Of a stretch of 64,000 nucleotides of DNA, positions 25,328-45,100 are shown in pieces. Origin of the DNA: Chondrilla cf. caribensis (taxonomy: Eukaryota; Porifera; Demospongiae; Chondrillida; Chondrillidae); NCBI GenBank assembly GCA_964020155.1, contig OZ026563.1, forward strand, positions 2,048,940-2,112,939, written 5' to 3'. The notes below the pieces were generated by a model. That model was not told the origin of the DNA, did not search any database, and worked only from the letters and a program-made list of their open reading frames with translations. The translations under genes were made by a program, and so were the position numbers. Each line of letters starts with the position of its first letter. Positions within the stretch are counted from its first letter, which is position 1.

Positions 25328-28300
25328 CTCACAGTCTTTTTATCCTGATGTATGGTGCTCCTCCACTCCCGTATGCAGGGAAGACAAAACACATGGTTGC
25401 ACTCACTCAGTATGCCAAACCTACAATCACTCTGTTTGGACTTCTCTAGAACCACCTCCATACATATACAACATTTCTTCCCTTCACTCCTACGATATGT
25501 AACAGAGATACACAGTGCTGTATATAATCACTCAACTACAAATACACATCATCACTAGCATACTAGGCTAATACAGCCAGACCTGTCTACCTTGCTGATT
25601 ATAAGAACATGCAAGCTATATTTTTGCCTCTGGTAATGTAAGACTAATTGCATTTTCTGTAACTATCAAATACTTTGGTTGATAAACCTCTTACAGTTTA
25701 CTACATTGCATGGAGTAATGTACTTGAAAATGTATTCAACTTAAGAGTTGATACGTACATATGTACACATACTGTATACATTATCCCCAATAGGCTTCCA
25801 GATGGTACATGAATGCAATACTTCACAGGTCTGCAATGATGGCTTATCTAAGAACATTGTGAGATGGTGGATTATAGAGGATGTCAGAATACAAGGACTG
25901 GGTGTGAATGCATGTGCATGTCACGATATAGAGTCTCCACAAGAGAGTAAACACAGAATTCCAGTTAACAGATAGGTACCTTTGTATAGCAAATGAGTAC
26001 TCCATTTCTTTCTCATGGAACTGCACACACTCTCTGTGATGCCCTATACACAAAGACATGAATAGCCATTCTGTATACCTGCAGGAATACATGAGCAATA
26101 CACTTTGAATAAGCTCTCACTTTTCTGCTGCTCATCATCAAAAGGATGAAGGCACTGTCTTCCACAGGTGTCACAAACTAAACCATGTAAATATACACAC
26201 CTGCATACAGGAAATACATACAATGGAGTCTAAATTTAGGTATGATGTCACAATTACTAATATAACAAAATGATGTCATAGCTGAAAATAGTAGCATGAC
26301 TTTGAATGATGTAATGCCTAAAAATAGAATCATACAGATTGGTAGTATAAAAACAGTGCAGGATTCAACTACAGCATCACTATCGACCATGAGACCTCAG
26401 GATACAGCTGGGGAGAGGGCACGACAGTGTTCTCCTCCATTCCGAATATCCAAGTGATGATACTCAAAGCCAATTGCTTACTTCGTAGTTTGTTGGTAGG
26501 TGGCTCACTGAGTCACTAGCCAACAGCTCGCTCTGGGAGGCTTGTTCCGTTAGCAACCACGCAATCACAGTGATACTGTGCTAAGTGGTGGTTCAAGCTC
26601 ACCCCAGGGCACCCTCTGGTATGCCCCACTCCTCCAACAGTACCCTCCCAAGTACTGGCAGGAGTGTGGAATGTTAGTGGGTGAGTGAACTATCCATCTC
26701 TCCTCAAGACTTACGAGCCATGTGGACATCCTTCCACCCCAATACATCAGGTATGGCAGATATCCCATTGATAGTACTAGGTACAGTGCAACTTGCTTAG
26801 TAAGTACTTGGGTTAGTACACACTTCTGGTTAGTTCGTACACCCCACTCAGTCCCTAACTCATGTACACTATGTCAACCCATACCGATAGTAAGTACTTC
26901 TTATCAGAAGTACAGACTTGGTGTGCCCTTCAATGTACGTACTAAGTAAGTTTGACTGTAGTTTGTTATATGCAGTCCCCCCTTTTGTAGAGTTGAGCCG
27001 TTCAATTATGTCTGCATAAATCTTCAACATTTGGGGCTACCACCTTCACAAACATTACTACATGTACCACTGATATAGCGTGGCTTTCTTCTGATCGAGG
27101 ATGTTGTATCCAGTTACCATCCCATAGGTATGACATAAAATATTATGTATTTTCGTATACAATGACTGTTCAGTGGTTTAATCACATAGTATAGAGTGTC
27201 TATGGTTTAATGCACATTGTATTACACATGCCATATGATGTATACACAGTATGACATACGTATACAGAAAGCTAATCAATAATTACACAGGGTTCTCCCC
27301 AGCTACACTAGTCTAAGGTGTACGTAATGCTCCGTTATACCTTCATTTGACCGCTACTCTTCGGTTTTTGAGCGCCACACTTTTTAATCACTTCCATGTA
27401 TTTATCTACAGATGTTCCTGTTTCTTGGTTTGCAGTGTCTGACCGGTTGCTTAATGGGCTTGTTCGGTTGGACAAGGAGACTGATCGGCTGTTTAACGAG
27501 CTTGTTAAGTTGCATATTTGGCGGACGACCTTTTGATTTCAATCGATAAGTCTTGTCTTCGTCGTTCCCAGCTGTTTATCTAAATATTTCCCTGTTTTCA
27601 ATCTGCAATCCTTCGAAATCCACCATATTTCAACATGACGCTAAATAAAAATGGCGGGTCGCTTGACTGAATTGGAGCGTTTGCGCGCAATGTGCGTACA
27701 TGTATATATCAACAAAACCCTGGGAACCTATGTATATATACTATCGACGCATATCATTTACATGTGCACAAGTGTACATGTGTGTCAGTACAAGGAGTTA
27801 ACACTCACTGTTCACCAAAAGGACAATCTCCTTTGGAAGCAAATGGACAGAGCTGTGTGTATGAAAGTATTCGGTGACAAACCTGAGCATCACAGCAATC
27901 CCAGAACACTCTATACTGCTCAATACTCACAATCATTCTGGCTTCTTCATTTGTCATTACATCCACAAAACCTAAATCTCCCTCCGAGTCAGACCTGACC
28001 TTTGCTACCTCGGAATACGACATTGGGGTCCAGGGGTTCATGTGTGGCTTGTAGACCTCACTTTGCACTCCCTGGCCTTGCAGAAAGGACTACAGAGACA
28101 AAATAGTAACATAGCTGAACCAGATAACTTTGTGGTGTTAACAGTTTGAAAGTGACATTACTGAAATGTGCAGAGCGTGCTATAGCACTAGGGACAACAG
28201 TGTCTTTGTTATGTTGCAAACAGGACAATAGAGATCAGGATTCTCCTCAGCTGTAGTGCTAAGGTGTATTGCTCCATTATCCTTTCAAAATGAGGTGCTA

Positions 28301-31244
28301 CACCTTCACTTAGCCACTACCCTTTGTAATTGAATGCTATGCCATGCCTGCAATCACTTTTACTATTTTTACCTAAGAATATTCTTGTTTTTCTTGGTCT
28401 AAAAGACTTCAAAATCCATTGTTTAACAGGCCGGCCTGTCCAGTTGTACAATAGAACTGCCCAATTGTTTAACAAGCATGACTGCTTGTACAATGGGGCC
28501 GATCTCTGCTCAACAGGCATATTAAGTTGTATACGTTCAGTGAATAACTTTTGAACATAAGTGATACACCTTGGCAATACACTTGACTACTTGTAGCTAT
28601 TTACCTAAATATTTCCCTGTTTTGATATGGTCTGTAGTCCATTAAAATTTGCCAATTATGACATTGCGTCATATACAAAATTGCTGGTAGCTCAAAAGAT
28701 GGATGGAAATTATACCTTCTTCAGTCCATACCACTAAACAGACCACCAGCACACACAGACCACCAGCACACACAGACCACCAGCACACACAGACCACCAG
28801 CACACACAGACCACCAGCACACATAGACCACCAGCACACACAGACCACCTCTGTACACACAGACCACCAGCACACACAAACCACCTCTGTACACACAGAC
28901 CACCAGCACACATAGACCACCAGCACACACAGACCACCAGAACACACAGACCACCAGCACACATAGACCACCAGCACACACAGACCACCAGCACACACAG
29001 ACCACCTCTGTACACACAGACCACCAGCACACACAAACCACCTCTGTACACACAGACCACCAGCACACATAGACCACCAGCACACACAGACCACCAGAAC
29101 ACACAGACCACCAGCACACACAGACCACCTCTGTACACACAGACCACCAGCACACACAAACCACCTCTGTACACACAGACCACCAGCACACATACACCAC
29201 CAGCACACACAGACCACCAGCACACACAGACCACCAGCACACATAGACCACCAGCACACACAGACCACCAGCACACACAGACCACCAGCACACACAGATC
29301 ACCAGCACACACAGACCACCAGCGAACACAGACCACCAGCACACACAGATCACCAGCACACACAGACCACCAGCACACACAGACCACCAGCACACACAGA
29401 TCACCAGCACACACAGACCACCAGCGAACACAGACCACCAGCCCACACAGACCACCAGCACACTCAGGCCACCAGCACACACAGACCACCAGCACACACA
29501 GACCACCAGCCCACACAGACCACCAGCACAATAATATACTAATAGCATGTATAAAGTTACATTCTGTAGACTGTATGAAATGTAACACAATTGATTTATA
29601 CTTGTAGACATGTACAGATAACACATACATGTACCTCTTTGTAGAACACAATCACACAACATATGGACAATGTGCTAACAAGTTCACTGAATAGCACAAC
29701 AGCAAGATTAACAATACCACATAACAATGGACAGAGCCAACTGGCCCTCTCGAAAGACTATTCCCTTCAATACAAGGAGAAATGGGACATTTTAAGAATG
29801 TCATTGGAGAATCTGCTAACATGTAAACTTGTCATTAGTAACTGGCCTCTTAAAGTAGAAGCATATTAATATTAACATGCATAACAAAAGAAATACGGAT
29901 AATATAATACACGCTAATAAGAATTCTTCCTATGGAGTATCTCACATTATATACAGGTGTACTCTAACAAGAACATTCAATAAGTGTCCACACTTACCGG
30001 CTTGAAAACAGGAGCAGAAACGCATTCTTCTTTCAATCTGGGCACTTTCCTCAATTTGGTCATCTAAATTAGTTGACAGACGTAAACAGTTTGATCGTCA
30101 AGATTGAACACACGATACACCGTTAATACATACTACGCCCATGCAAATATACTGAGATGTTGTCAGTGTGGCATTCACATTGTCATAAATTCACATAACA
30201 GTCTTTAACAGACTGCTAACATTTTATACATTATAAAATTGCTGTATAATAGTACGGTTTCTACGGTAACAGATGCTATATTGATATAATACGATCTGAA
30301 GGTGAAATAAGATCTTTCCACAATGGCATAGAAATAGATCAATATCATCCTCCTTGCCAGCCAACACACAAGGACACCATTCATAACCAAGAGCAATACA
30401 GCACATACCAAACAAGAGAACTAATACTCACTACACCAGTTATACTGTATCATACACATATACCTTACTTACTCTATTACTGTAACATCCATCAACACAT
30501 TGCTTAGCAATAACAAATAAATCCTTTTATAACCTGTTTACCTTTTCTTCACTATAATCGCCACTGTCCATCCACATTATTGGACCAAGAGGAGAGAGTG
30601 TCTTTGTTGGTGACTTGAGGGACTCGGAGGCCTCCAGGGCCTCCTTAGTGACATGCTCGTATTGACACTTTGAGCCCTTTTGACAAAACCCCTTCAGAAA
30701 ATATGGGCATACTGTCTTCTCCTGTGAACACAGAGTACAGTTCTATATGTTAACTGTATCATCTCTCGCAGTGTGTGCTAGTATAAGCCTATCTCGGTTG
30801 AGTGCCTCCCCAGCATAAATAAGACATTTTATCGCATTTGAAAATACTTGTCCATCTAATAAACCAATTATCCGTCTAATAGACCAATTATCCGTCTAAT
30901 ATACGTACCTCAGGCTCTGTCTAAAAATGTCCCATTAACCATTGACTGAAGTTATTCCCAGGCGTTCTAAGTTACCTGACTCTACCCTACGTACTACATT
31001 ATCAACCTGTCATACACGGGCGTATAATTTAACCCAAATATATCCACCACATGAAAACAAACAATGAAGGTTTTGAAGTCATAGGTCCGTGAAATGAACG
31101 CTATTGGCAATGTGGACAGATAAGTACGATAGATATCGATGAAGACCTCAGTTCGTCACATACTTCTGTTTCCCTCGAGTGTACGAAAGGGCAACTTTCT
31201 CCCTTGTAGCAGTAGCCTTGAGAAAAGTACTTACACAAGCTCAT
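23689..31244 (-). CDS. MKRN: Makorin-type RING E3 ubiquitin ligase with four CCCH zinc fingers
   Basis: Twelve exons, high to low: 31244-31164, 30721-30542, 30063-29998, 28089-27931, 27852-27809, 26200-26121, 26043-25980, 25489-25328, 24882-24772, 24202-24129, 24019-23935, 23728-23689 (TGA). All phases join; about 381 aa (human MKRN2 416). The order is CCCH1 (CKYFSQGYCYKGESCPFVH, ~4-22), CCCH2 (~32-50), CCCH3 (CPFASKGDCPFGEQCVYLH, split over two exons), the Cys/His makorin motif (CDTCGRQCLHP), HEKEMEYSFAIQR, RING (CCICMEV, CNHVFCLPCIREWR), CCCH4 (CTYFKQGDGVCPFGNSCFYLH), AYPDG and LWDFLEAR. Family role: RNA-binding E3 ligase. The usual CPxC closing the RING is replaced by CEHGAC. The exon ending at 23935 uses donor GTTAGC; a GTGAGA just upstream would break the LWDFLEAR frame. 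MKRN1 versus MKRN2 orthology is undecided. Confidence 0.93.
24299..24438. mobile_element. MITE family B, diverged copy
   Basis: Starts CAGTGAATACCTGTTAATCTGC; contains TTATATTGGTA.TGAGAAATTG and GTTTGGCGGATTGAA, which match the better-preserved copy at 50852-51012. It lies in a makorin intron. Confidence 0.65.
25130..25327. repeat. Two (CA)n tracts abutting a makorin splice donor
   Basis: CA runs at about 25130-25235 and 25275-25322 are separated by a CCACCCACC spacer. On the minus strand the donor of exon 25489-25328 (GTGAG|GTCTGTGTGTG) leads straight into the GT repeat. Confidence 0.95.
26784..26958. mobile_element. MITE family C, copy 1
   Basis: Starts CAGTGCAACTTGCTTAGTAA and ends in the inverse TTAGTAAGTTTGACTG order (CTAAGTAAGTTTGACTG), flanked by TA. 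175 bp, noncoding. Related copies at 48691-48872 and 57313-57480. Lies in a makorin intron. Confidence 0.8.
27285..27650. repeat. Dispersed ~400 bp repeat, copy 1
   Basis: Begins TTCTCCCCAGCTACA and ends near TAAATATTTCCCTGTTTT. It matches, with substitutions and indels, the copy at 28236-28690 in the same orientation. The two copies flank makorin exons 27809-27852 and 27931-28089. Confidence 0.7.
28236..28690. repeat. Dispersed ~400 bp repeat, copy 2
   Basis: Shares TTCTCC.CAGCT, CTAAGGTGTA..GCTCC.TTAT, CTTGTTTTTCTTGG-like text and CCTAAATATTTCCCTGTTTT with 27285-27650. Noncoding. Confidence 0.7.
28737..29531. repeat. 17 bp minisatellite (about 45 units)
   Basis: Unit CAGACCACCAGCACACA, with a 19 bp variant CAGACCACCTCTGTACACA interspersed in a higher-order pattern. 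Lies in the makorin intron between exons 29998-30063 and 27931-28089. Because 17 is not a multiple of three, all frames cycle through the same Trp/Cys/Val-rich text; this is not a protein. Confidence 0.95.
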
Positions 31245-31783
31245 CCCTCCCTAACTGTCCGAGGGGATTCCCCCTTCTCGGCCACCGTACGTACGGGATG
31301 ACGAGGTAGGCCCGCGCCACTGCGACTATTCTACACTGCTACAATCCCATAACCGATCCGATATATAGCCATGCAGTTAAAACTAGTTGTGCACCTTGTG
31401 CAGAAACTCGCTTTTGGCATGGCTATGGCGGGATCTTGCAAATTTTGGAAGGGTTGAAAAGGCTATTAAAATGGTAGTGAAGTGATGTTGAAGATAGTGA
31501 GGGAATTGTACAGCTATTTGCGAATGTGTTGTCTGCTCAGAATGGGTTCATATCCAAACAAACAAAACATCCTTGTATGAGAAAATCGCCTCAATTGTCT
31601 AGAAAAGGCATCGTTGACATACTATAGAAAACAATTGGTTCAAAAGACACCCGAATCTCTATTTGGAAGAAAATTGTTGGCCTACATAACAAAACATATA
31701 CCTACATTCGGACACAACATATATTTGTTAGTGTGGGGCTCGCCTGATCAGGTACAGTGTGTGCACTATGTGTAACATATAAA
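31245..31783. other. Intergenic region makorin / DEG-ENaC
   Basis: Upstream region of makorin and 3' region of the channel gene, both on the minus strand. The stretch nearest makorin (31255-31330) is GC-richer than its surroundings. No gene, tandem repeat or clear box recognised. Confidence 0.6.
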
Positions 31784-33235
31784 TCATGCTGTGGTATTGA
31801 GTTTGTTCTTAGTAGAATCGCTGGCATGGTTGACATAGATGTCAGTTTCACCTAATAGTTCAGGACGTTCACTGGGAGGACAACATTTGCAGCCTCTCCA
31901 CATTTGGAAGACTCTATCCTTCAGCTCATCGATAATCCACACTAGTAGCTCACATACAGACACAAGACTGGCTCCAATGAAAAGTCCCATTTGTCCTCCA
32001 ATGTCAGAAACAAAATCACCAGGGCCATAGGCAATATTTTCAGAAACTTGTGTTACCGAAAATGATGAGAACTGTATTGTTACAGCAACTGTGTCACTGA
32101 ATGATCCAGCTGTTACACTTTGTCCAACTGAAGGAGCTCTAAAAGTGGATGATAGAGTGTATGACAACTGAGGCGTATACTCGCCAGCCACACACTCTGG
32201 TGGGCAGTCAATGTTGAGGTCACGATCGGAAACATCACCAAAGTACACTGCACACAGGGTGCTGTTAACAGTACAGACAGGATAGTTTGTGATGGCACCA
32301 GGAGGGGCACCTGGAGGGACACACCCACATACCTCTAAAACTTGATCAATGCTCAATTCATTTCGACAGGCTGCAGCACTGTAGGTGGGGTAATATTTCA
32401 AAGATTTAGAGCGCGTACAAGAACCATATCTGGGTTCAAGGAAACTTCGGTTGCTGAACTTGAGCCCCAAATAGCCCTCAAACCCAGCAGGAACCGAGAG
32501 AGCAGATACAAATGATGGTAACTGTCCTGGGGGGTGTACGATGACAGCTGCTCCAAATTCAAACATGTCACTATAAGCAGAGCTGTTCAAATTTAACCTG
32601 ACATGCATAGCCTGTCTGGTGTTCATTGCAATCAAGGACCCGTCATCATTAGTGGTGAAACATAGGTGAAAATCTATTATTCTTGGAACAAACGTTAGTG
32701 AAAGCGAAGAGCATTCAATACCATTGAAAGTACAATACGAGATGAATTCTTGTGCACTTTGGCCTCCGTCAACGAATAAATCGGTAATCGATACATTTCT
32801 CATATCTGGTGGAATGGATGATTCGCAGGACACGTTTACACCACTAAGTAGGCGCCCTAAACAGTCGAAATAACGAGTTAAATTCTTACTGGTCAAGAAG
32901 GAATCCTTAATTTGGTTACTGTTACAAATGGTGATGGCTGGGAAACTGAGGAACCTGGCTTGTATTATGTCCACACTCGTCGACTTCTGAGCTGCATTCA
33001 GACGCATTCCTCGTTCAATGATGAAGTAAAGTAACCCGGAAAGAACAGAAATGACTACAAGAAGCCAAATTATGCGTCTAATCCACGATTTTCCCCGGAA
33101 TATTCTAGCAACTCCGTGTGTGGTGGTGTTCTCTATGTATTCTTTGAATCTCGCGGCGTCCTTGCGTAAAAGTGCCTTCTTGTAAATCGATTCTTCTTTG
33201 AGGCTTCGACTCGCCTTTCCTCCATCTTCGCTCAT
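31784..33235 (-). CDS. DEG/ENaC-family sodium channel subunit (single exon)
   Basis: An uninterrupted 483-codon frame from ATG at 33235. Features in order: short cytosolic N-terminus with the HG gating pair (~40-41), TM1 (~54-74), post-TM1 motif FPAITICN (~98-105), a Cys-rich extracellular domain with N-glycosylation sites (for example NLT, NVS, NSS), the VCGCVPP and CPPEC clusters, pre-TM2 GGQMGLFIG and TM2 (~412-437) with selectivity filter GAS (~421-423), then a short cytosolic tail. These are the defining marks of trimeric amiloride-sensitive/acid-sensing/degenerin channels in the plasma membrane. The ligand cannot be read from sequence. No introns, unlike most neighbours, which could mean retroposition or ancestral intron loss. 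Confidence 0.93.
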   Translation of the reverse strand: MSEDGGKASRSLKEESIYKKALLRKDAARFKEYIENTTTHGVARIFRGKSWIRRIIWLLVVISVLSGLLYFIIERGMRLNAAQKSTSVDIIQARFLSFPAITICNSNQIKDSFLTSKNLTRYFDCLGRLLSGVNVSCESSIPPDMRNVSITDLFVDGGQSAQEFISYCTFNGIECSSLSLTFVPRIIDFHLCFTTNDDGSLIAMNTRQAMHVRLNLNSSAYSDMFEFGAAVIVHPPGQLPSFVSALSVPAGFEGYLGLKFSNRSFLEPRYGSCTRSKSLKYYPTYSAAACRNELSIDQVLEVCGCVPPGAPPGAITNYPVCTVNSTLCAVYFGDVSDRDLNIDCPPECVAGEYTPQLSYTLSSTFRAPSVGQSVTAGSFSDTVAVTIQFSSFSVTQVSENIAYGPGDFVSDIGGQMGLFIGASLVSVCELLVWIIDELKDRVFQMWRGCKCCPPSERPELLGETDIYVNHASDSTKNKLNTTA

Positions 33236-33771
33236 GTTGTGTTCCTATTCAGCACGTCACGGCCTTATGAGTGTATGGCACGCATTGTGTAGCTGGCCAT
33301 GGATGAAGATCGATGAAAACCAGTCAGGTATGTGATGACGTCATGATCAGTTACATTTGTGGGCGTGAATCGTTCACTAGCACAAAATGCTGTAGGGGTG
33401 TGCAGAGTCATGTCTCGTTTATGTACAAACATCCCTCCCAATGAATATCATTAAAAAGTCCATGACCATCATTATTGCTATCAAGCCCATGCTATTATTC
33501 CTATTACTTTTACTATCTCTATTATAGTCTCCATGTATATTTTATTTCAAAGTACATTAAATTATCATTATTCATTGTCACTGTACTGTATTATACACCG
33601 CGCATCATACTGATTTAGGAGTGGTGAGCCTCTTTTACTTAACAGGTTTTGGAACAGGTATGCATTTGTAACAATTAATCATAATAATATTATTAATTGA
33701 AATTTGCTTCATCAGAATCTTAAAAACTAGTGCAATATTATATTATTATAGTGTGTGTTTCATATGATTCA
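33236..33771. other. Intergenic region DEG-ENaC / RGS22-like
   Basis: Holds the channel promoter side and the RGS22-like 3' UTR. On the minus strand an AATAAA lies at 33546-33541, about 225 nt after the RGS stop, a likely polyadenylation signal. Otherwise AT-rich with nothing recognisable. Confidence 0.6.
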
Positions 33772-41623
<7,852 letters not shown>

Positions 41624-41761
41624 TGCTAAAATTTATAGAAATACAAAAAAAACACCATTATCTGATGCAAACAAATTCTATGGAAATTCTTGGGCAGTTC
41701 CCACAGACAAAGCTGAACTAGATTTAGTTCTAATGATAAGAACATGTTACAATGTTGTGTT

Positions 41762-41775
41762 GTTGCCTTGGCAAC
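41762..41775 (-). promoter_or_regulatory. RFX X-box
   Basis: GTTGCCAAGGCAAC on the minus strand is a 14 bp near-perfect palindrome matching the RFX consensus (GTNRCC-N-RGYAAC class). It lies 139 bp upstream of the proposed ATG of the RGS22-like gene and 354 bp past the PTGES2 stop, so it most likely belongs to the RGS22-like promoter. X-boxes drive ciliary genes in many animals. Confidence 0.7.
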
Positions 41776-42128
41776 TATAGGTGTTTATATTTTGAATAAA
41801 TACGTGTTAATTACAGCAAATAACTGTGACTAGCACCTTATGAGTAGCTCACTACCACTGCTTGAAGTTCAGTTAGCCAGAACTGGGAAGCACCGCACCC
41901 ATACCCACACATTTTCCCCACCACACCGACACCACACGCACCTATACACACAAATAGAAACCACACACACGCACAGGGATACACAGTGTATCAACACTAT
42001 AATAATATATTATTATTATATTACATAGAAAAAGTCTATAATATTATATTGAAAACAGTGACAATGGAACTAGTCCTTGAAGTGTAAACCGCAATGATTG
42101 AAAATGTACAACATTCTTGAAAAGTAGT

Positions 42129-45100
42129 TCAACTAGAGCTAACAAGAGTCTTCTTTCCATTGTGTTCTTTGACCTCCTTCTTCATGGCGTTGTACCAAGG
42201 AGAGATCTTGGTCCTCTTCAGTAGGTCATCGAAAGCAGGTTGTCCCTCAATACCATGTAGGACACCATAAACTGCCTACACGGAAAGACAGTACATACAA
42301 TTACGCATATTATACCGCACATACAAGATATATACCATATAGTTAATATACTGCACACAGTATGATACAGTACATAAAGTACATTCAATACATACACTAT
42401 ATATTATACACCTAGTGTACACAATTCCTCGCACATAACACATACAGTATATCCTATCTCATGTAAGTAGTACATAATACGTGGTCTCTATGTAAAGAGT
42501 ATCATAAACATGTCCCACTATCACTGACATTACACCAAGTGTCCCATTGCTCAAGTACATATTACACACACGGGTTGTTACACTGCAGTTGAGAGACAGC
42601 AGTGGCTCACCAGGTCTGCAAGGTTGGGAGTGCTCCCTCCCAGGTACCTCCTGTTGGGTCCTACAGCCTCCAACCACTGGTCGGTACAGTCATACAGACT
42701 CTCACGCACATCCTCCTTCAAATTGTGTCTGAATTTTGAGTGAAATAATATACATAATATATACATAAGACATACATACACAGTACATACATACATACAT
42801 CATACATACATACATACGAACATACATATGGACATAGATACGGACATACATACGTTCATAAGTATGTACATACATGCATACATATATACATACATACATA
42901 CACACATACATGCATACATACGTACATACAATAATGTGAATTAAGATGACTGAAATTCATGCAATTACATGTTAACAGGCTACCAAAACTAATGTACACT
43001 GTAGTCGACTACCTTTTCTTCAAGCGTTTTCCCAAGAAATACATTGCAACAGCTCCTGCATACTTGGCTGCCACCCTCTCAACAGAGCTGAAGTTCCCCA
43101 CACTCGAGATGTACTCCATTGCCATCAGAGCCTCACTCGGAGTCCTGTGAATAGGATGAGGCCAAAGTGATCACAGCCTTGCCAGCTATGCTATACTCCT
43201 GTATTCTGGAATGTGTCCTATTACGCTCTCCACAATTAACCTATCATTCCCTTAGTACACATTGAGAAATTTAAAACCAACTACGTATAATATTCCAACT
43301 TCAAATTAACACAATTTTCAGAGATATTCTTCAGACTGACATTGCTTCTGCTACTGTTCAATAAATTGTTTCCATATTGTTACCAGTCATTAGGCAAAGT
43401 ATTGTATCAGTTACTCTTATCTATACTCTTGAACCTCTTCAACACAAAACTCTATGAACAACTTCAAAATTTCATGTCAAAAGTATTATGTGCTAACAGT
43501 ACGTACGTAATGCATGTGTACATTAGCTGTAAACGTAGGGACTTGACAAAAGTTCCATGAAGATGTGAATTTTGCGCTGAACAATTTCATGTCCATAAAT
43601 TTCAACTGTAGATGCAAACTAGCATTAGCAGCCATTTTCTTCCTCATGTACACCCAATTCTGGTTAATTTCACTTTTTATTCACAAACTATCCTCTAAAC
43701 AGTTCGCTACTGATTATTACAACAACTATGCTAACATATAAGCCTCACATCTAATCCCAATAACCATATTAGGCTACAAAGGTTCACGTATATCCCATAT
43801 CCTATAAACTGTTAGTTACCGATTACTACTATAGCCATGCCAGCACATTACCATCATACCAACCTGTAGATGTTTGGTGCGAGTGTGTGAACCAGCATAT
43901 CATCGACCCACTGTCTCCATTGTCGTTCTTCCCTGGAATGCACAGAAGTAAGACGATACAGCATCACTGTAACATGACTATTACAACCAAACTGAGCATG
44001 AAATGTCGTCAAGCAAATATTTAACAAGGTTGCACCCAGTGATACAACCAATATGCAGATATTTAATGTATTCACAATAAACGGTAATTTAATACTAACA
44101 GCAATAAACAATATACGTAGTAGTACATATTCTGATACATATGTATGTATCGTACACTGTGTCCTCATTAGCAGGTTGACAGCACTACAAATTGGCATAT
44201 ATAAGAATTTTTATTGTTGCAGTAGGTATGTATAGGTAGGGAAGAATTACTCCCCAGCCACATTTAGGGTAAGCAGAATGGACATGAGAATGTGGATAAA
44301 CCCAGATGATGTCAATAGTATGTACGTACCTATACACATTGGAGACAGATTAACTCCCTCACACAATACCTGTATGTACCACTCACATAACCAATACTAT
44401 ACACGTAGTATATGGTCTTTCACAACACAGGCAAAATTGTCTGACTTCACGATATCAAGATAAGCACACGGTACAGGCATATGCAACATGTACATCCATC
44501 CTGGTCTCCTTAACCAGATCTAGCTCCACACACACCCCTCCTCACACTACTCTATTGGTTTACTGTTAAACTTTTAAATTGGCCGATTCAAGGTCAGGAG
44601 GTAAAAAGAGTCCAGGTCTATGGTCTGGTTGACAAGATCAAATCTGTACAGTGACAGCATGGACCAGACAGATAATATACGGCTTCACCATAATATAACA
44701 TCACAACACATGACACAGTAAATACATGTAATCATCACCTTCTTTCGTCAATCTGCTTTGTGTCGCCAAACATGATAAAGTACTTGTTGGCCCTCTCCAC
44801 TCTCTCCTTCCCCTTAGTGTCCGTGAAGTGAACTTGCGGATAAAGATTCAAGGTATCCTCCACGGTCCCTGTGCCAACAACACAGCTTTGCAATACGCTG
44901 ATAATAAGGGAAGAATCACACACTTGTGTGTCCCCTACCATTGCGAATGGGACGTGCTTGGACGAAGAGAATTTAATTTCCTTCTTGAATAGTGGATTCA
45001 CTTCAACCTTGGTATACTGGATATCGTAATAGTCCAAAAATGCTCTGACTTTGTTACAGAAAGGACATGTTTCGTACTGGAAAAGTTTAATAGGAGGTAT

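Noticed and set aside
28737..29531. CRISPR-like regular repeat array
   Set aside because: Units are contiguous with no unique spacers, and the DNA is eukaryotic.
28669..29662. 300-residue Trp/Cys/Val-rich repetitive protein on the minus strand
   Set aside because: The 17 bp minisatellite repeats cycle all three frames through the same text; several overlapping frames give the same peptide, and makorin exons bracket it as an intron.
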